This document shows, piece after piece, positions 6,266 to 14,869 of a stretch of 43,697 nucleotides of DNA. This stretch comes from Loigolactobacillus bifermentans DSM 20003 (GTDB lineage: Bacteria > Bacillota > Bacilli > Lactobacillales > Lactobacillaceae): NCBI RefSeq assembly GCF_001434575.1, contig NZ_AZDA01000054.1, positions 1 to 43,697 of the forward strand. Direction: 5' to 3'. Numbering within the stretch: the first letter of the stretch is position 1; each line of letters opens with the position of its first letter. The notes below the pieces were generated by a model. The model worked only from the letters and a program-made list of their open reading frames with translations, had not been told where the DNA came from and made no database searches. Position numbers and translations under genes: made by a program.

Positions 6266-7740
6266 TTGGTAGCACCCCCTTGATTCGCTTGATGATGTTC
6301 AAACCAAACACGAAAATCATCTTTATGTTTTGGTGGTTGTGGTAAATCACGTACATCCGTCCAACCTTTAATCAATCCAGGTCCATTTTTGATCATAGCC
6401 CCTTGATAAGCAAAGAAGTTCAAAGCCGTTGGGGTTTGATGCTTCGTGAAAGCTTGCATCCCAAAATGCTTAAACTGTAAGCCCATCTTAAAGAGGAACG
6501 GTGACGCGGTTGCCTTCCCAACAATTTTCATTTGGGTATCTTTAAACCCGTGCATCATCTTTAAGCGATCGGTTTCAACCTCACGATGCTTGATCAATAA
6601 TGGGTGCAATGGAATCAAAACAGGGCACGTTTCGGTACAAGCACCACACAAAGAAGATGCAAATGGTAATTCACCAAACTGTTCATACCCCCCTAAAATC
6701 GGTGACAACACCGCGCCAACAGGGCCGGGGTAAAGTGACCCATAGCCGTGCCCACCTAGATGGCGGTAAACCGGACAAACATTCAAACAGGCGCCGCAAC
6801 GAATACACTGTAAGATCTCTTGAAATTCAGTCCCCAATGCTTCCGAACGGTTATTGTCCAAAATCACCACGTGAAAATTAGTCGGCCCATCAGCTTCATC
6901 TTGTGCCTTAGGCCCTGCAAATGTCACATAGGTCGTTAGCCGTTGCCCCACTGCACTGCGGGCCAACAAATTATCCATGATCTCGGCTTCCTTCATACTA
7001 GGTACGATCCGTTCCATCCCCATAACGACGATTTGGGTTTCTGGAATTGAATCCACGAGATCGGCATTACCTTCATTGGTATTTAAGTTGATCATCCCGT
7101 TATCGGCAATCGCAAAGTTACACCCGGTGATCCCAACATCAGCTTCTAAAAAGCGTTCACGTAAATAATGGCGGGCAAAACGCGCTAATTTTTCAGGATC
7201 ATTATCCCCAACATAACCGATTTTCTCAAACTCGGCTTTAACTTGGTCCCGGTTTTTATGCAAGGCTGGGAACACAATGTGCGATGGTTCGTCCCAATCA
7301 TCTTCCTGCAAAATAAATTCGGCCAGATCGGTTTCCAAAACAGTAGTATCCGGCAACGCTTGAATCTTTTGATCTAAATCTAATTCGCTGGTCACCATGG
7401 ACTTTGATTTCACCACATGACGACTTTCTTGTTCTTTAAGAATATTTAAAATATAAGTATTGGCTTCCGCTGGTGTTTGGGCAAAGAAAACTGAACCCCC
7501 GCGTTGATCAACATGATCACTAAATTCTTCTAAATAATCTGGCAAATAATTAATGGCGTGTTGGCGAATCGATTGACCAATTTTACGCCATTCTTGCCAG
7601 TGCCCTAACTCCGAACGTGCACCTTCACGTTTCACATATTGTGCATCCTGTGATTGCGCGATCGAGGCCGTTGCAAACTTGTCAGCTGCGGCGGCTGCGA
7701 TCCGTTCTTCAAAAGGCTTCGTACTTGTTTTAAGTCCCAT
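6262..7740 (-). CDS. lutB: Lactate utilization iron-sulfur protein B
   Basis: A 492-residue iron-sulfur protein, the large subunit of LutABC. ATG 7740 is chosen because MGLKTSTKPFEERI matches the usual LutB N-terminus; a GTG at 7752 in the same frame would add four residues. The N-terminal LUD-type domain has KSKSMVTSE, ETDLAEFILQ and GITGCNFAIADNGMINLNTNEGN. Two ferredoxin-like clusters follow: CIRCGACLNVCP (about residues 312-323) and CGACTETCP (about 365-373), each with the CxxCxxCxxxC(P) pattern for a 4Fe-4S centre. The C-terminus (WTDVRDLPQPP, then FRVWFEHH) is also family-typical. Electrons from lactate probably pass through these clusters. No residue loss is seen. Confidence 0.95.
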   Translation of the reverse strand: MGLKTSTKPFEERIAAAAADKFATASIAQSQDAQYVKREGARSELGHWQEWRKIGQSIRQHAINYLPDYLEEFSDHVDQRGGSVFFAQTPAEANTYILNILKEQESRHVVKSKSMVTSELDLDQKIQALPDTTVLETDLAEFILQEDDWDEPSHIVFPALHKNRDQVKAEFEKIGYVGDNDPEKLARFARHYLRERFLEADVGITGCNFAIADNGMINLNTNEGNADLVDSIPETQIVVMGMERIVPSMKEAEIMDNLLARSAVGQRLTTYVTFAGPKAQDEADGPTNFHVVILDNNRSEALGTEFQEILQCIRCGACLNVCPVYRHLGGHGYGSLYPGPVGAVLSPILGGYEQFGELPFASSLCGACTETCPVLIPLHPLLIKHREVETDRLKMMHGFKDTQMKIVGKATASPFLFKMGLQFKHFGMQAFTKHQTPTALNFFAYQGAMIKNGPGLIKGWTDVRDLPQPPKHKDDFRVWFEHHQANQGGATK

Positions 7741-7768
7741 TTCGTCACCCACTTTCTTAAATATTGGC

Positions 7769-8581
7769 TTATGAAAGATCTACTTCAGCTGGTGCAGGCG
7801 TTGGTGCCGGCACCTCACTGACCTTCCGGATCCGGCTTGGATCAACATTCGTATTTAACACTTCTGCCAAGTGCATAATCTTAATTGGTTTTCCAAGCCG
7901 ATTAAAGCGGCCACCAATATTCATCAAACAACCTGGGTCACAACTGACTAAAATTTCTGCCCCAGTTTTTTCAATATTTTCGACCTTTTCGGTGACCATT
8001 AATTGCGAGATCGAGGGTTCCTTCACTGAGAACGTACCCCCAAAACCGCAACAATACTGTAACCCATTTAAGGGCCGCATCTCTAACCCATTCACGTGCT
8101 CGAGTAACCAAAATGGCGTTTCACGTTCGCCTAAGATTCGGGTCATATGACACGAACGGTGATAGGTTGCCACCCCGTCTAATTGGGCCCCACAATCGGC
8201 AATGCCTAATACCCGCCAAATAAACTGTGAAAATTCATATGTTTTAGCGGCTAAGATTTTGGCTTGCTTCATATAATAACCATCTGGATCAGTAGGATCA
8301 TCTTCCAACAAAGTTGGATATTCTTTCAAAATACCGGTGCAAGAACCCACTGGACTCACAATGTAGTCACAATCAACATCTGCAAAGGCATCGATCTGAT
8401 TGTGTAAGACTGGCCACGATGCCTCAACATACCCACTGTTGTAAGTCGGTTGGCCACAACAAATTTGATCTGATGGTACCTGGATCGTACATCCTAATCG
8501 CTCTAAGACGTCAACCATATCCTGACCGACTTTTGGAAACATCAGGTCCAGCATACAGGATGTGAACAGTGCGACTTTCAT
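7769..8581 (-). CDS. lutA: Lactate utilization protein A (cysteine-rich CCG domains)
   Basis: A 270-residue protein with two cysteine-rich (CCG) domains, as in heterodisulfide reductase and glycolate oxidase GlcF. The first is near residues 4-90 (SCMLDLMFPKVG, QICCGQPTYNSG) and the second near 130-220 (TYHRSCHMTR, QYCCGFGGTFSVK, SCDPGCLMNI). They are expected to hold an unusual 4Fe-4S site. The last 25 residues, PAPTPAPAE plus flanks, form a Pro/Ala-rich tail beyond the usual LutA end of about 240 residues. The start has a strong AAGGAGG site. It is first in the lut operon; a promoter and a dyad lie in its leader region. Confidence 0.94.
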   Translation of the reverse strand: MKVALFTSCMLDLMFPKVGQDMVDVLERLGCTIQVPSDQICCGQPTYNSGYVEASWPVLHNQIDAFADVDCDYIVSPVGSCTGILKEYPTLLEDDPTDPDGYYMKQAKILAAKTYEFSQFIWRVLGIADCGAQLDGVATYHRSCHMTRILGERETPFWLLEHVNGLEMRPLNGLQYCCGFGGTFSVKEPSISQLMVTEKVENIEKTGAEILVSCDPGCLMNIGGRFNRLGKPIKIMHLAEVLNTNVDPSRIRKVSEVPAPTPAPAEVDLS

Positions 8582-8622
8582 AGAAAAAACCTCCTTATTA
8601 CGTCTTCACTAACTGACTGGCC

Positions 8623-8640
8623 CCTACAATAACCTGTAGG
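8623..8640. other. Dyad in the lutA 5' leader
   Basis: CCTACA (8623-8628), 6-nt gap, TGTAGG (8635-8640). This perfect 6-bp inverted repeat is about 40 nt before the lutA start and could be an RNA hairpin or an operator. Confidence 0.35.
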
Positions 8641-8723
8641 TCAATCACCTGAAAATTGCAGTTCATTTTTCGAATAACGATTTTTCAATTTTCGAACCAC
8701 AAAAATTCAGTATGATGATATGC

Positions 8724-8774
8724 AAGTCATCCGACTTTTGATCACTGTTATACCTTATTATATTACAATTGTAA
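8724..8774 (-). promoter_or_regulatory. lutABC promoter and operator candidate
   Basis: On the minus strand, -35 TTACAA (8774-8769) and -10 TATAAC (8752-8747) are 16 bp apart. Directly downstream, over the expected start site, is the dyad AAGTC-ATCC-GACTT (8724-8737). GntR-type lactate regulators commonly repress lut genes from such positions, but no regulator gene is adjacent here. Confidence 0.45.
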
Positions 8775-9051
8775 GCCTTTTCGTTTAACTCACCAAGTAA
8801 AACACTGAAATTCGTGGAAATCCCTTAGCCATTATTTGATTGCTTCATGCAATATTTGCGCCTGTTTTACAGCCATAAGAACGATTTTATGTATCTTTTT
8901 TATCAAATATTGAATACACCTTTGAAAAATAGCATTAATTTGAATTTTTGCTTCAATATATCGCCTTTTTTACTAGATTAACCTTTTAACAGGTTCCTAA
9001 TTGGGCTATAATTTGACTAGACCAGTAATTTCAATGAAGGGAGGCGTTACG
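8775..9051. other. Rest of the lutA / cyclase divergent intergenic region
   Basis: AT-rich sequence without a credible gene. A TATAAT at 9007-9012 may be the -10 of the cyclase gene. Only a poor -35 (TTTAAC, 8985-8990) goes with it. Confidence 0.35.
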
Positions 9052-10911
9052 ATGACACCGATGGTCATGCGACTACATTTATTAAGTCCGCCGATGTTCA
9101 TAACACAAGTTTTAATTGCCAGCGTGTTTATGGCCGGGTTTATTTCAATTTATCAGCGTATCGGTCATCGTATAACGCCGGAACTGTTGACGCCTTGGCG
9201 CCATTTTTGGGTGCGTGTCGTTTTGGTCGTAATCTCATTAGGGATTGGGACCATGTTTCATTTAATGGGCTATATTGTGAACTACAATGCGATGATGTTC
9301 CATAACATGGGGCTTTTTCTGATTTCATTTACCTTGATCGACGAAGAAATTGGCCTTTGGGAATATCTCACGCGGCTGGTTTGTATCCTAGCAATCTGGG
9401 CAATGCACCATGCAGGGCATTTTGCGCGCCCACAATTCGCCTTGTCATTGATTGGCTTATTGTTGGTTGCCGCCGTGATTTATCGCTATAAAGCGCGCTT
9501 ACGCGATCGTTTTTGGTTTACCGCCAGTGTGATGGCCTACATTGCCATGATTTTCTGGCTATTACTCCCCCGGTTATCTGCCGGGATCCAGATGAGTACC
9601 CCGATTGCATGGCAAGCCATTGGCATGTTTATTGCAATGGATATTGTGGCTTCTAGCTACTGGCTGCAACAACATCACGTTGATTTGAAAAATGAAAAAT
9701 TATCCCAGTTGGCCAACTACGATACCTTGACCAACGCCAAAACCTATTCCTTATATCAACACGACATCACAACACTTTTTCAGACTGCAAAAACAGAACA
9801 AACACCCTTAACCCTGGTGACACTGGACATTGATCACTTTAAACAGATCAATGATCACTATGGTCACTTGGCTGGCAATGCGATTTTAGTGGGCATTGCC
9901 AAAACGTTAGCGCGTGTTTTGAAAAAGTATGGCGATGACCAACAGGTTTATCGCACTGGTGGTGAAGAATTTAACATTTTATTCGCTGAAATGACGCCGC
10001 AAGAAGCCTTACCGATTATTACGGATTGCTGGCAAACGGTGCGTCAACAATATTATACCTACGATCATTACGATGTGCGGGTCACGCTTTCCATTGGGGC
10101 CACTGCCTTACAAGCCACCGATCAAAGTGTGGAAGATCTGTATAAACGTGCTGACGAAAACTTATATCAAAGCAAACGCAATGGCCGGGATGCGATTACC
10201 ATTGAAAACCAAACCCAAAATAATCAGCATCACGAAACTGAACTGTTAGCCACTTATGTCTTCTTTAATCAGCATATTATGGACGTAACCTCTGATCCGC
10301 CGCAAATTATTGGCGATGAACTGTCACTACGCGCCTATGATTATGAACATAAAACTTGGCGTGAACCACATGATGCGACGCTCTCAATTGATACGCAATT
10401 AAGCTTGTTAGAACAGGCGCTGGCACAACAAGATGCACATCCGATCTTTATTCATCTCTCTTTAGATCAGCTGTGTCACGAACCCTCACAGCAGCGCATC
10501 TTAACCTTTAAACAACAAGTGATTCCTGAGCAACGATTGACGCTTGAGTTATTTACGCTGCCAACCTTGACACAAATACAACAGGTCGCAGCCATTTATC
10601 ATCAAGCACAGATTCGCATTGTGCTCGATCAACTTGAACAGCCGTTTACGTTAAAGGCTGTTCAACCCTTATTACCTTATTTAGATGGTATTAATTTCAA
10701 TATTGATCAACTGACCCACTTCCAAAAAAGCGCCGAATTGCAACAACAAATCACCTTTTGGGCACGAATCGCGCAACAACAGCATTTAGAATTTATCATT
10801 AAAGGCGTCGAAAACCAAGCCGAAGTTCAAAAGGCCTTTAATATTTTCCACATTCACTATTTACAAGGCTATTATTTTGATCGTCCAGCACTACCACGCT
10901 TGGATCAGTAA
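9052..10911 (+). CDS. Membrane diguanylate cyclase with degenerate C-terminal EAL domain
   Basis: A 619-residue protein; ATG 9052 is chosen for the AAGGGAGG site 7 nt upstream. The first ~200 residues contain about six membrane-spanning segments. A GGDEF domain follows (about 215-385) with the metal-binding DIDHFKQIND (259-268) and active-site GGEEF (303-307), so it should make cyclic di-GMP from two GTP. No RxxD inhibitory site is seen five residues before GGEEF. The last ~225 residues resemble an EAL domain, but key residues are missing: no EAL triad, DQLE where DDFG is expected, and NFNID without the catalytic lysine. Only KGVEN and QGYYFDRP resemble the family. The EAL part is probably a non-catalytic sensor. 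It is monocistronic. Confidence 0.88.
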   Translation: MTPMVMRLHLLSPPMFITQVLIASVFMAGFISIYQRIGHRITPELLTPWRHFWVRVVLVVISLGIGTMFHLMGYIVNYNAMMFHNMGLFLISFTLIDEEIGLWEYLTRLVCILAIWAMHHAGHFARPQFALSLIGLLLVAAVIYRYKARLRDRFWFTASVMAYIAMIFWLLLPRLSAGIQMSTPIAWQAIGMFIAMDIVASSYWLQQHHVDLKNEKLSQLANYDTLTNAKTYSLYQHDITTLFQTAKTEQTPLTLVTLDIDHFKQINDHYGHLAGNAILVGIAKTLARVLKKYGDDQQVYRTGGEEFNILFAEMTPQEALPIITDCWQTVRQQYYTYDHYDVRVTLSIGATALQATDQSVEDLYKRADENLYQSKRNGRDAITIENQTQNNQHHETELLATYVFFNQHIMDVTSDPPQIIGDELSLRAYDYEHKTWREPHDATLSIDTQLSLLEQALAQQDAHPIFIHLSLDQLCHEPSQQRILTFKQQVIPEQRLTLELFTLPTLTQIQQVAAIYHQAQIRIVLDQLEQPFTLKAVQPLLPYLDGINFNIDQLTHFQKSAELQQQITFWARIAQQQHLEFIIKGVENQAEVQKAFNIFHIHYLQGYYFDRPALPRLDQ

Positions 10912-10917
10912 GTACGC

Positions 10918-10949
10918 AAAAACCCACCGACAATTGTCGGTGGGTTTTT
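10918..10949. terminator. Bidirectional terminator
   Basis: A perfect palindromic hairpin of 16-bp arms including the A/T tails (AAAAACCCACCGACAATT and its complement). It ends the cyclase gene on plus and the B3/B4 gene on minus. Confidence 0.9.
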
Positions 10950-10952
10950 GAA

Positions 10953-11606
10953 TTAAACGCTAAATTGTGCGTTGACCATCGCTGCTTCTAAATAAGTCGT
11001 TACAGTAGTGGCAACTGTTTGTTGACATTGCTGTAACTCGGCCGTTGTTAATCCAAAACCGTAAACTACGATCAGTGCCGTGGTGGTCTGCGCTGTAATC
11101 ATGGCCCGGATTGAATCAGCAGTGGGACTACCAAAGGCCCCTTGTGCATCTGCCAAAACCAATAAGTGATCTAAGTTAATGGCTGACTTGCCAATCCCTG
11201 GATAGGTCGTACCTGGTGCTCCCTTGGTTAACTGCACAGGTGGTTGCAAAGCCGCTTGATCATAGCTACCTAACGGGACCTTAAACTGTAGTGACAGGTA
11301 ATTGTTCAAATCCACCAACGGATTGACCTGATACAGGCCTTTCCCTTTAGCCACCCGCCGCCATAGGCTATCCGATGACGGCCGAAAACGGGCTGGATCC
11401 TTGCCAAGTGCTTTATAGACTTGTTTCGTGGCCTGAATCCGCGGATTTTCACGAATCGTCACCAAGTCATCCTGTTGTTCAATTTCAGTCAGTAATGGCT
11501 GAATGGCCGTTGTCCATAAGTCCGTTTTAAATTGATTTTTAAAAGTCAGTGCTGTGACGCCTAATTTAATTTGTGCTGGTAATTGTGGATCGCGTTTGAT
11601 CATCAT
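10953..11606 (-). CDS. B3/B4 tRNA-binding domain protein (PheT-like)
   Basis: A 217-residue soluble protein beginning MMIKRDPQL (11606 or 11603). Residues ~60-210 match the B3/B4 domain found in the beta subunit of phenylalanyl-tRNA synthetase: KQVYKALGKDPARFRPS, SLWRRVAKGKGLYQVNPLVDLNNYLSLQ and the GxxG-like PGIGKS segment. Stand-alone B3/B4 proteins are thought to edit or bind aminoacyl-tRNA or free amino acids, but the function is unproven. It is monocistronic, shares a terminator with the cyclase, and has no obvious link to its neighbours. Confidence 0.85.
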   Translation of the reverse strand: MMIKRDPQLPAQIKLGVTALTFKNQFKTDLWTTAIQPLLTEIEQQDDLVTIRENPRIQATKQVYKALGKDPARFRPSSDSLWRRVAKGKGLYQVNPLVDLNNYLSLQFKVPLGSYDQAALQPPVQLTKGAPGTTYPGIGKSAINLDHLLVLADAQGAFGSPTADSIRAMITAQTTTALIVVYGFGLTTAELQQCQQTVATTVTTYLEAAMVNAQFSV

Positions 11607-11756
11607 TATTATCTATCCCTTCGTTAGTTGTCCCTATCTTCACAACTAACAAACAGGCACGTCACACTCACGTAACGGTGCAAAGATCATATCGCCACCT
11701 ACCTTCTTCATTTTTAAGCTTATTATAGGTCATTTCAGTGCACAATATAACGCTTT

Positions 11757-12497
11757 TTAAATCACGTTGATCACTTTATTCAAAAACGCTTTGGTACGTG
11801 GGTTCGCGGGATGCTTAAAAATCTGTTGCGGCGTTCCTTGTTCTTGAATATAGCCCTCATCGAAAAATAACACTTTATCAGCGACTGCCTCCGCAAAGCC
11901 CATTTCATGCGTCACAATGAGCATGGTCATCCCATTTTGAGCCAATTGGTGCATCACATTTAGCACATCTCCTACCATTTCCGGATCTAATGCCGAAGTC
12001 GGCTCATCGAACAGCATCATTTCGGGTTCCATTTCTAAAGCCCGGGCAATCGCCACCCGCTGCTTTTGCCCGCCAGATAATTGAGCCGGATAGCTGTCCT
12101 GTTTGTTCGCTAATCCCACCAGTTCCAAGTAATGAATCGCATGGTCTTTGGCCTCTTGCGGCGTAAAATGCTTGGTCTGAATGGCCGCCATGGTAATGTT
12201 GTCCAACACCGTTAAATGTGGAAATAGGTTAAAATGCTGAAAAACCATCCCAACTTTTTCGCGAATTTGATTCATGTTACTGCTTTTGGCATGAATATCT
12301 TGCTGATCAATCAAGATTTGGCCTTGATCAATGGTTTCTAATCCATTTAAGGTGCGTAAAAAGGTACTTTTACCTGAACCGGACGGTCCGATCATCACCA
12401 CCACATCATTGGTATGAACTGCTAAACTGACGCCCTTTAACACTTGATGTTGTCCATAAGCTTTGCGAATTCGTGACGCAACTAATTTTTCAGTCAT
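11757..12497 (-). CDS. glnQ: Amino-acid ABC transporter ATP-binding protein
   Basis: A 246-residue cytoplasmic ATPase of the polar amino-acid family. It has Walker [10 protein letters not shown] (37-45), Q-loop [13 protein letters not shown], signature LSGGQKQR, Walker [14 protein letters not shown] and switch VTHEMGF. The ATG follows the stop of the upstream permease gene with no gap (TAAATG), so the two genes are co-transcribed and translationally coupled. Together they form a two-gene glutamine-type importer in which the binding protein is fused to the permease. No clear terminator is seen after it. Confidence 0.94.
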   Translation of the reverse strand: MTEKLVASRIRKAYGQHQVLKGVSLAVHTNDVVVMIGPSGSGKSTFLRTLNGLETIDQGQILIDQQDIHAKSSNMNQIREKVGMVFQHFNLFPHLTVLDNITMAAIQTKHFTPQEAKDHAIHYLELVGLANKQDSYPAQLSGGQKQRVAIARALEMEPEMMLFDEPTSALDPEMVGDVLNVMHQLAQNGMTMLIVTHEMGFAEAVADKVLFFDEGYIQEQGTPQQIFKHPANPRTKAFLNKVINVI

Positions 12498-13967
12498 TTA
12501 AAGCGCATCCTTTCTAATTTGAAAATGCCAACTGACCCATTTGGAAAGCCCCGTTAAGATGCCAATCAGGCCTAAATAAATCAGTGCTACCAGTAACCAA
12601 ATTTTAAAGCCTTCCATATTACGGGCAATGATCATGGTGCCTTGCTGGGTTAGTTCTGCCAAACCAATGGCTGACAAAATCGACGTGCCCTTTAACAACA
12701 TAATGGCCTGATTGATCAATGAAGGGACCATATTGCGAATGGCCTGCGGTAAGATCACCTTGCGCAAACTCGCAAGATAAGGGACACCTAACGATCGCGC
12801 AGCTTCCATTTGACCACGGTCAATCGCCTGGATCCCGCCACAAATGAATACTGCAATGTAGGCACTATTTTCCAAAACTAATGCCGCAACCCCTGCTGGG
12901 AAAAGCGGGATTTTTTGACCCGTTAAACTCGGCAAGCCAATATAGATGAAAAAGGCCAACACCATGAGCGGCACACTTCTAAAAATAAAGGTGTAACCCA
13001 CAAACAGTGCATGTAATAAGCGGTTAGGCAGCACACCGCCAATCCCAAATAGAATTCCCACCAACGTTGCAAGCACAATGCTTACCACAGCCAACTTTAA
13101 CGTCAAGTTCACACCGGCCAATAATTCTGGTGCATTTTGTTTGATCAAGCCAACAAACGAACGGTCTGTTTGCGCTTTTCGTACCACGTGACTATGTGCC
13201 CCTGTATAATAATGGACGATCCGGTTGTAAGTACCATTCTGCTTAATAGCTGCCAGCCCGCGATTAAACCGTGTGAGTAAGGCTTGATTCTGACCTTTTT
13301 TAACCGCAAAACCAATTTGGTGCGACTTATCCGGTGTTGACACGAGATGAAGTTTCAATCCATTTTTAATGGCGTACTGAATGGTCACTGTCATGTCAAT
13401 GGCCGCTGCGGTGTTGCCAGCCACCACATCGTTTAATGCGGTATTCGTGGCGTCAAAGTGGCGCACCTTAAACCCATATTTTTTTTGAATGGTTTTTGCA
13501 TAAGCTTCCGAGGTCGAGCCCGTTTTCACAGCAATGGTTTGCCCCCGGAGATCCTTCAGCGAATGAATTGTACTGCCTGGTTTGGTCACCAAAGACAAAC
13601 TTGCATTGATGTATGGTTTGCTAAACGCCAACACGGCTTGACGTTCTGGCGTTTTCATTAACCCTGCCATAACACCATCGACCTGACCGCCTTGAACGGC
13701 CTGAACAATGCCCGTAAAACTCATAATTTTTAGCTGATAAGTAAAATGACCTTGTTTCGCGATTGCCCGTAACAATTCGATATCTAACCCAGGGTGACGG
13801 CCATTATAAGCACCATCTTTACCTTGAATCCCAAATGGGACGTTCGTTGTTTCCGTACCAATCGTATAGTGCGGTTGCGTTGCCGCTGTGGCGACCTGAC
13901 CTGTGCTCCAAAAGAATAGTAGTCCAACGACGAATAATGAGATTTTCTTAAAAGAAACAAACATCAA
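12498..13967 (-). CDS. glnPH: Amino-acid ABC transporter, fused substrate-binding protein and permease
   Basis: A 489-residue fusion starting MMFVSFKK (13967 or 13964). A signal segment (about 1-28, ending VATA-A) leads to an extracellular type-II binding domain (about 30-265) with PFGIQGKDGAYNGRHPGLDIELL, DGVMAGLMKTPERQ and FSKPYINASLSLVTKPG. The C-terminal 210 residues are a permease with the EAA-loop MEAARSLGVPYLASLRKVILPQAIR. Such GlnPH fusions are common in Firmicutes and keep the binding domain tethered to the membrane, in contrast to the free binding protein at 4661. The substrate is probably glutamine or another polar amino acid. An Lrp-type gene lies upstream on the same strand, separated by a terminator. 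Confidence 0.92.
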   Translation of the reverse strand: MMFVSFKKISLFVVGLLFFWSTGQVATAATQPHYTIGTETTNVPFGIQGKDGAYNGRHPGLDIELLRAIAKQGHFTYQLKIMSFTGIVQAVQGGQVDGVMAGLMKTPERQAVLAFSKPYINASLSLVTKPGSTIHSLKDLRGQTIAVKTGSTSEAYAKTIQKKYGFKVRHFDATNTALNDVVAGNTAAAIDMTVTIQYAIKNGLKLHLVSTPDKSHQIGFAVKKGQNQALLTRFNRGLAAIKQNGTYNRIVHYYTGAHSHVVRKAQTDRSFVGLIKQNAPELLAGVNLTLKLAVVSIVLATLVGILFGIGGVLPNRLLHALFVGYTFIFRSVPLMVLAFFIYIGLPSLTGQKIPLFPAGVAALVLENSAYIAVFICGGIQAIDRGQMEAARSLGVPYLASLRKVILPQAIRNMVPSLINQAIMLLKGTSILSAIGLAELTQQGTMIIARNMEGFKIWLLVALIYLGLIGILTGLSKWVSWHFQIRKDAL

Positions 13968-14104
13968 ATCACCCTTTCTTGAATGTCATAAATTATAACA
14001 TCATTTTTGGTTGATTTAGGTTATGTGTTGATTTCATTCAAAGATTAGGATTTTACTGCTGTGTGCCTAATTTTTGAAAGTTTATTGGCCCTTATTCCGA
14101 ATTA

Positions 14105-14133
14105 CAAAAAAATCACCCTCATCAGAAGGTGAT
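14105..14133 (-). terminator. Terminator of the Lrp gene
   Basis: On the minus strand ATCACC (14133-14128) pairs with GGTGAT (14117-14112), followed by a run of seven T. It separates the Lrp gene from glnPH. Confidence 0.7.
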
Positions 14134-14139
14134 CGCCTA

Positions 14140-14595
14140 CTAATCGTCCGCACGATTCTGTTCATCAAGTTTGACGCCACGGTAACCTAACACTGCGGAA
14201 AAAACCATATTGGTTCGTGTTCGCCCAAACTTTTGCACCTGATTAATAAATGTCTCGAGATCTTCTGATTCTTTAAACAAGGCACATAACATCATGGTAA
14301 AGTCCCCCGTCACCACATCCGCAAAGATCACATTGGGATTTTGCGTTAAAAAAGTGGTAAAACGCTGTTTATCCTTAGGTTCTACGTTAACAGACACATA
14401 AACTTTGACATGATAACCTAACTTTTTAACATTGATTTGGGTGAGATAACCTGTAATATAGCCGTCGCGCTCTAATTTATGCACCTTTTCGGAAACCGAT
14501 GGGCTGGATACAAATAGACGCTTGGCAAGCTGGCTCACTGAAATACGCGCATTCTGCTGTAAATAATTAAGCAACTTATTGTTATTGATCGACAT
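14140..14595 (-). CDS. Lrp/AsnC family transcriptional regulator
   Basis: A 151-residue DNA-binding protein. The N-terminal helix-turn-helix (about residues 1-60) reads NNNKLLNYLQQNARISVSQL, with VSSPSVSEKVHKLERDGYITGY as recognition helix and wing. The C-terminal half (about 70-140) is the RAM/effector domain with HVKVYVSVNV, FADVVTGDFTMMLCALFK and VLGYRGVKL. Members form octamers and respond to amino acids. It sits between an amino-acid importer and a basic amino-acid decarboxylase, so control of one or both is plausible. TTTCATG motifs occur upstream (14687-14693, 14712-14718) and in the decarboxylase/permease intergenic region. Confidence 0.9.
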   Translation of the reverse strand: MSINNNKLLNYLQQNARISVSQLAKRLFVSSPSVSEKVHKLERDGYITGYLTQINVKKLGYHVKVYVSVNVEPKDKQRFTTFLTQNPNVIFADVVTGDFTMMLCALFKESEDLETFINQVQKFGRTRTNMVFSAVLGYRGVKLDEQNRADD

Positions 14596-14869
14596 GACCA
14601 GACCCCTTCCATCAGATACGCTTAAGTTGCTTTTATTTAAGCATTATTGACTGGGAAAATGCAACTAACTGTCGTTTTATGTTAGGTTTCATGACACACT
14701 CAAAAAGCTGTTTTCATGTACTTTCTGAAACCGGCTTCGTTGGATACCACTTACGAGATTAATTTTTTTCGCTAGTATTTGCCTTTAATAGCAGCCTTTA
14801 GCGCTCCAATTATCAAAAATATCATCAATGCGCCAAAATTCAGACCTTGGTGACATTTCAATGAAAGCT

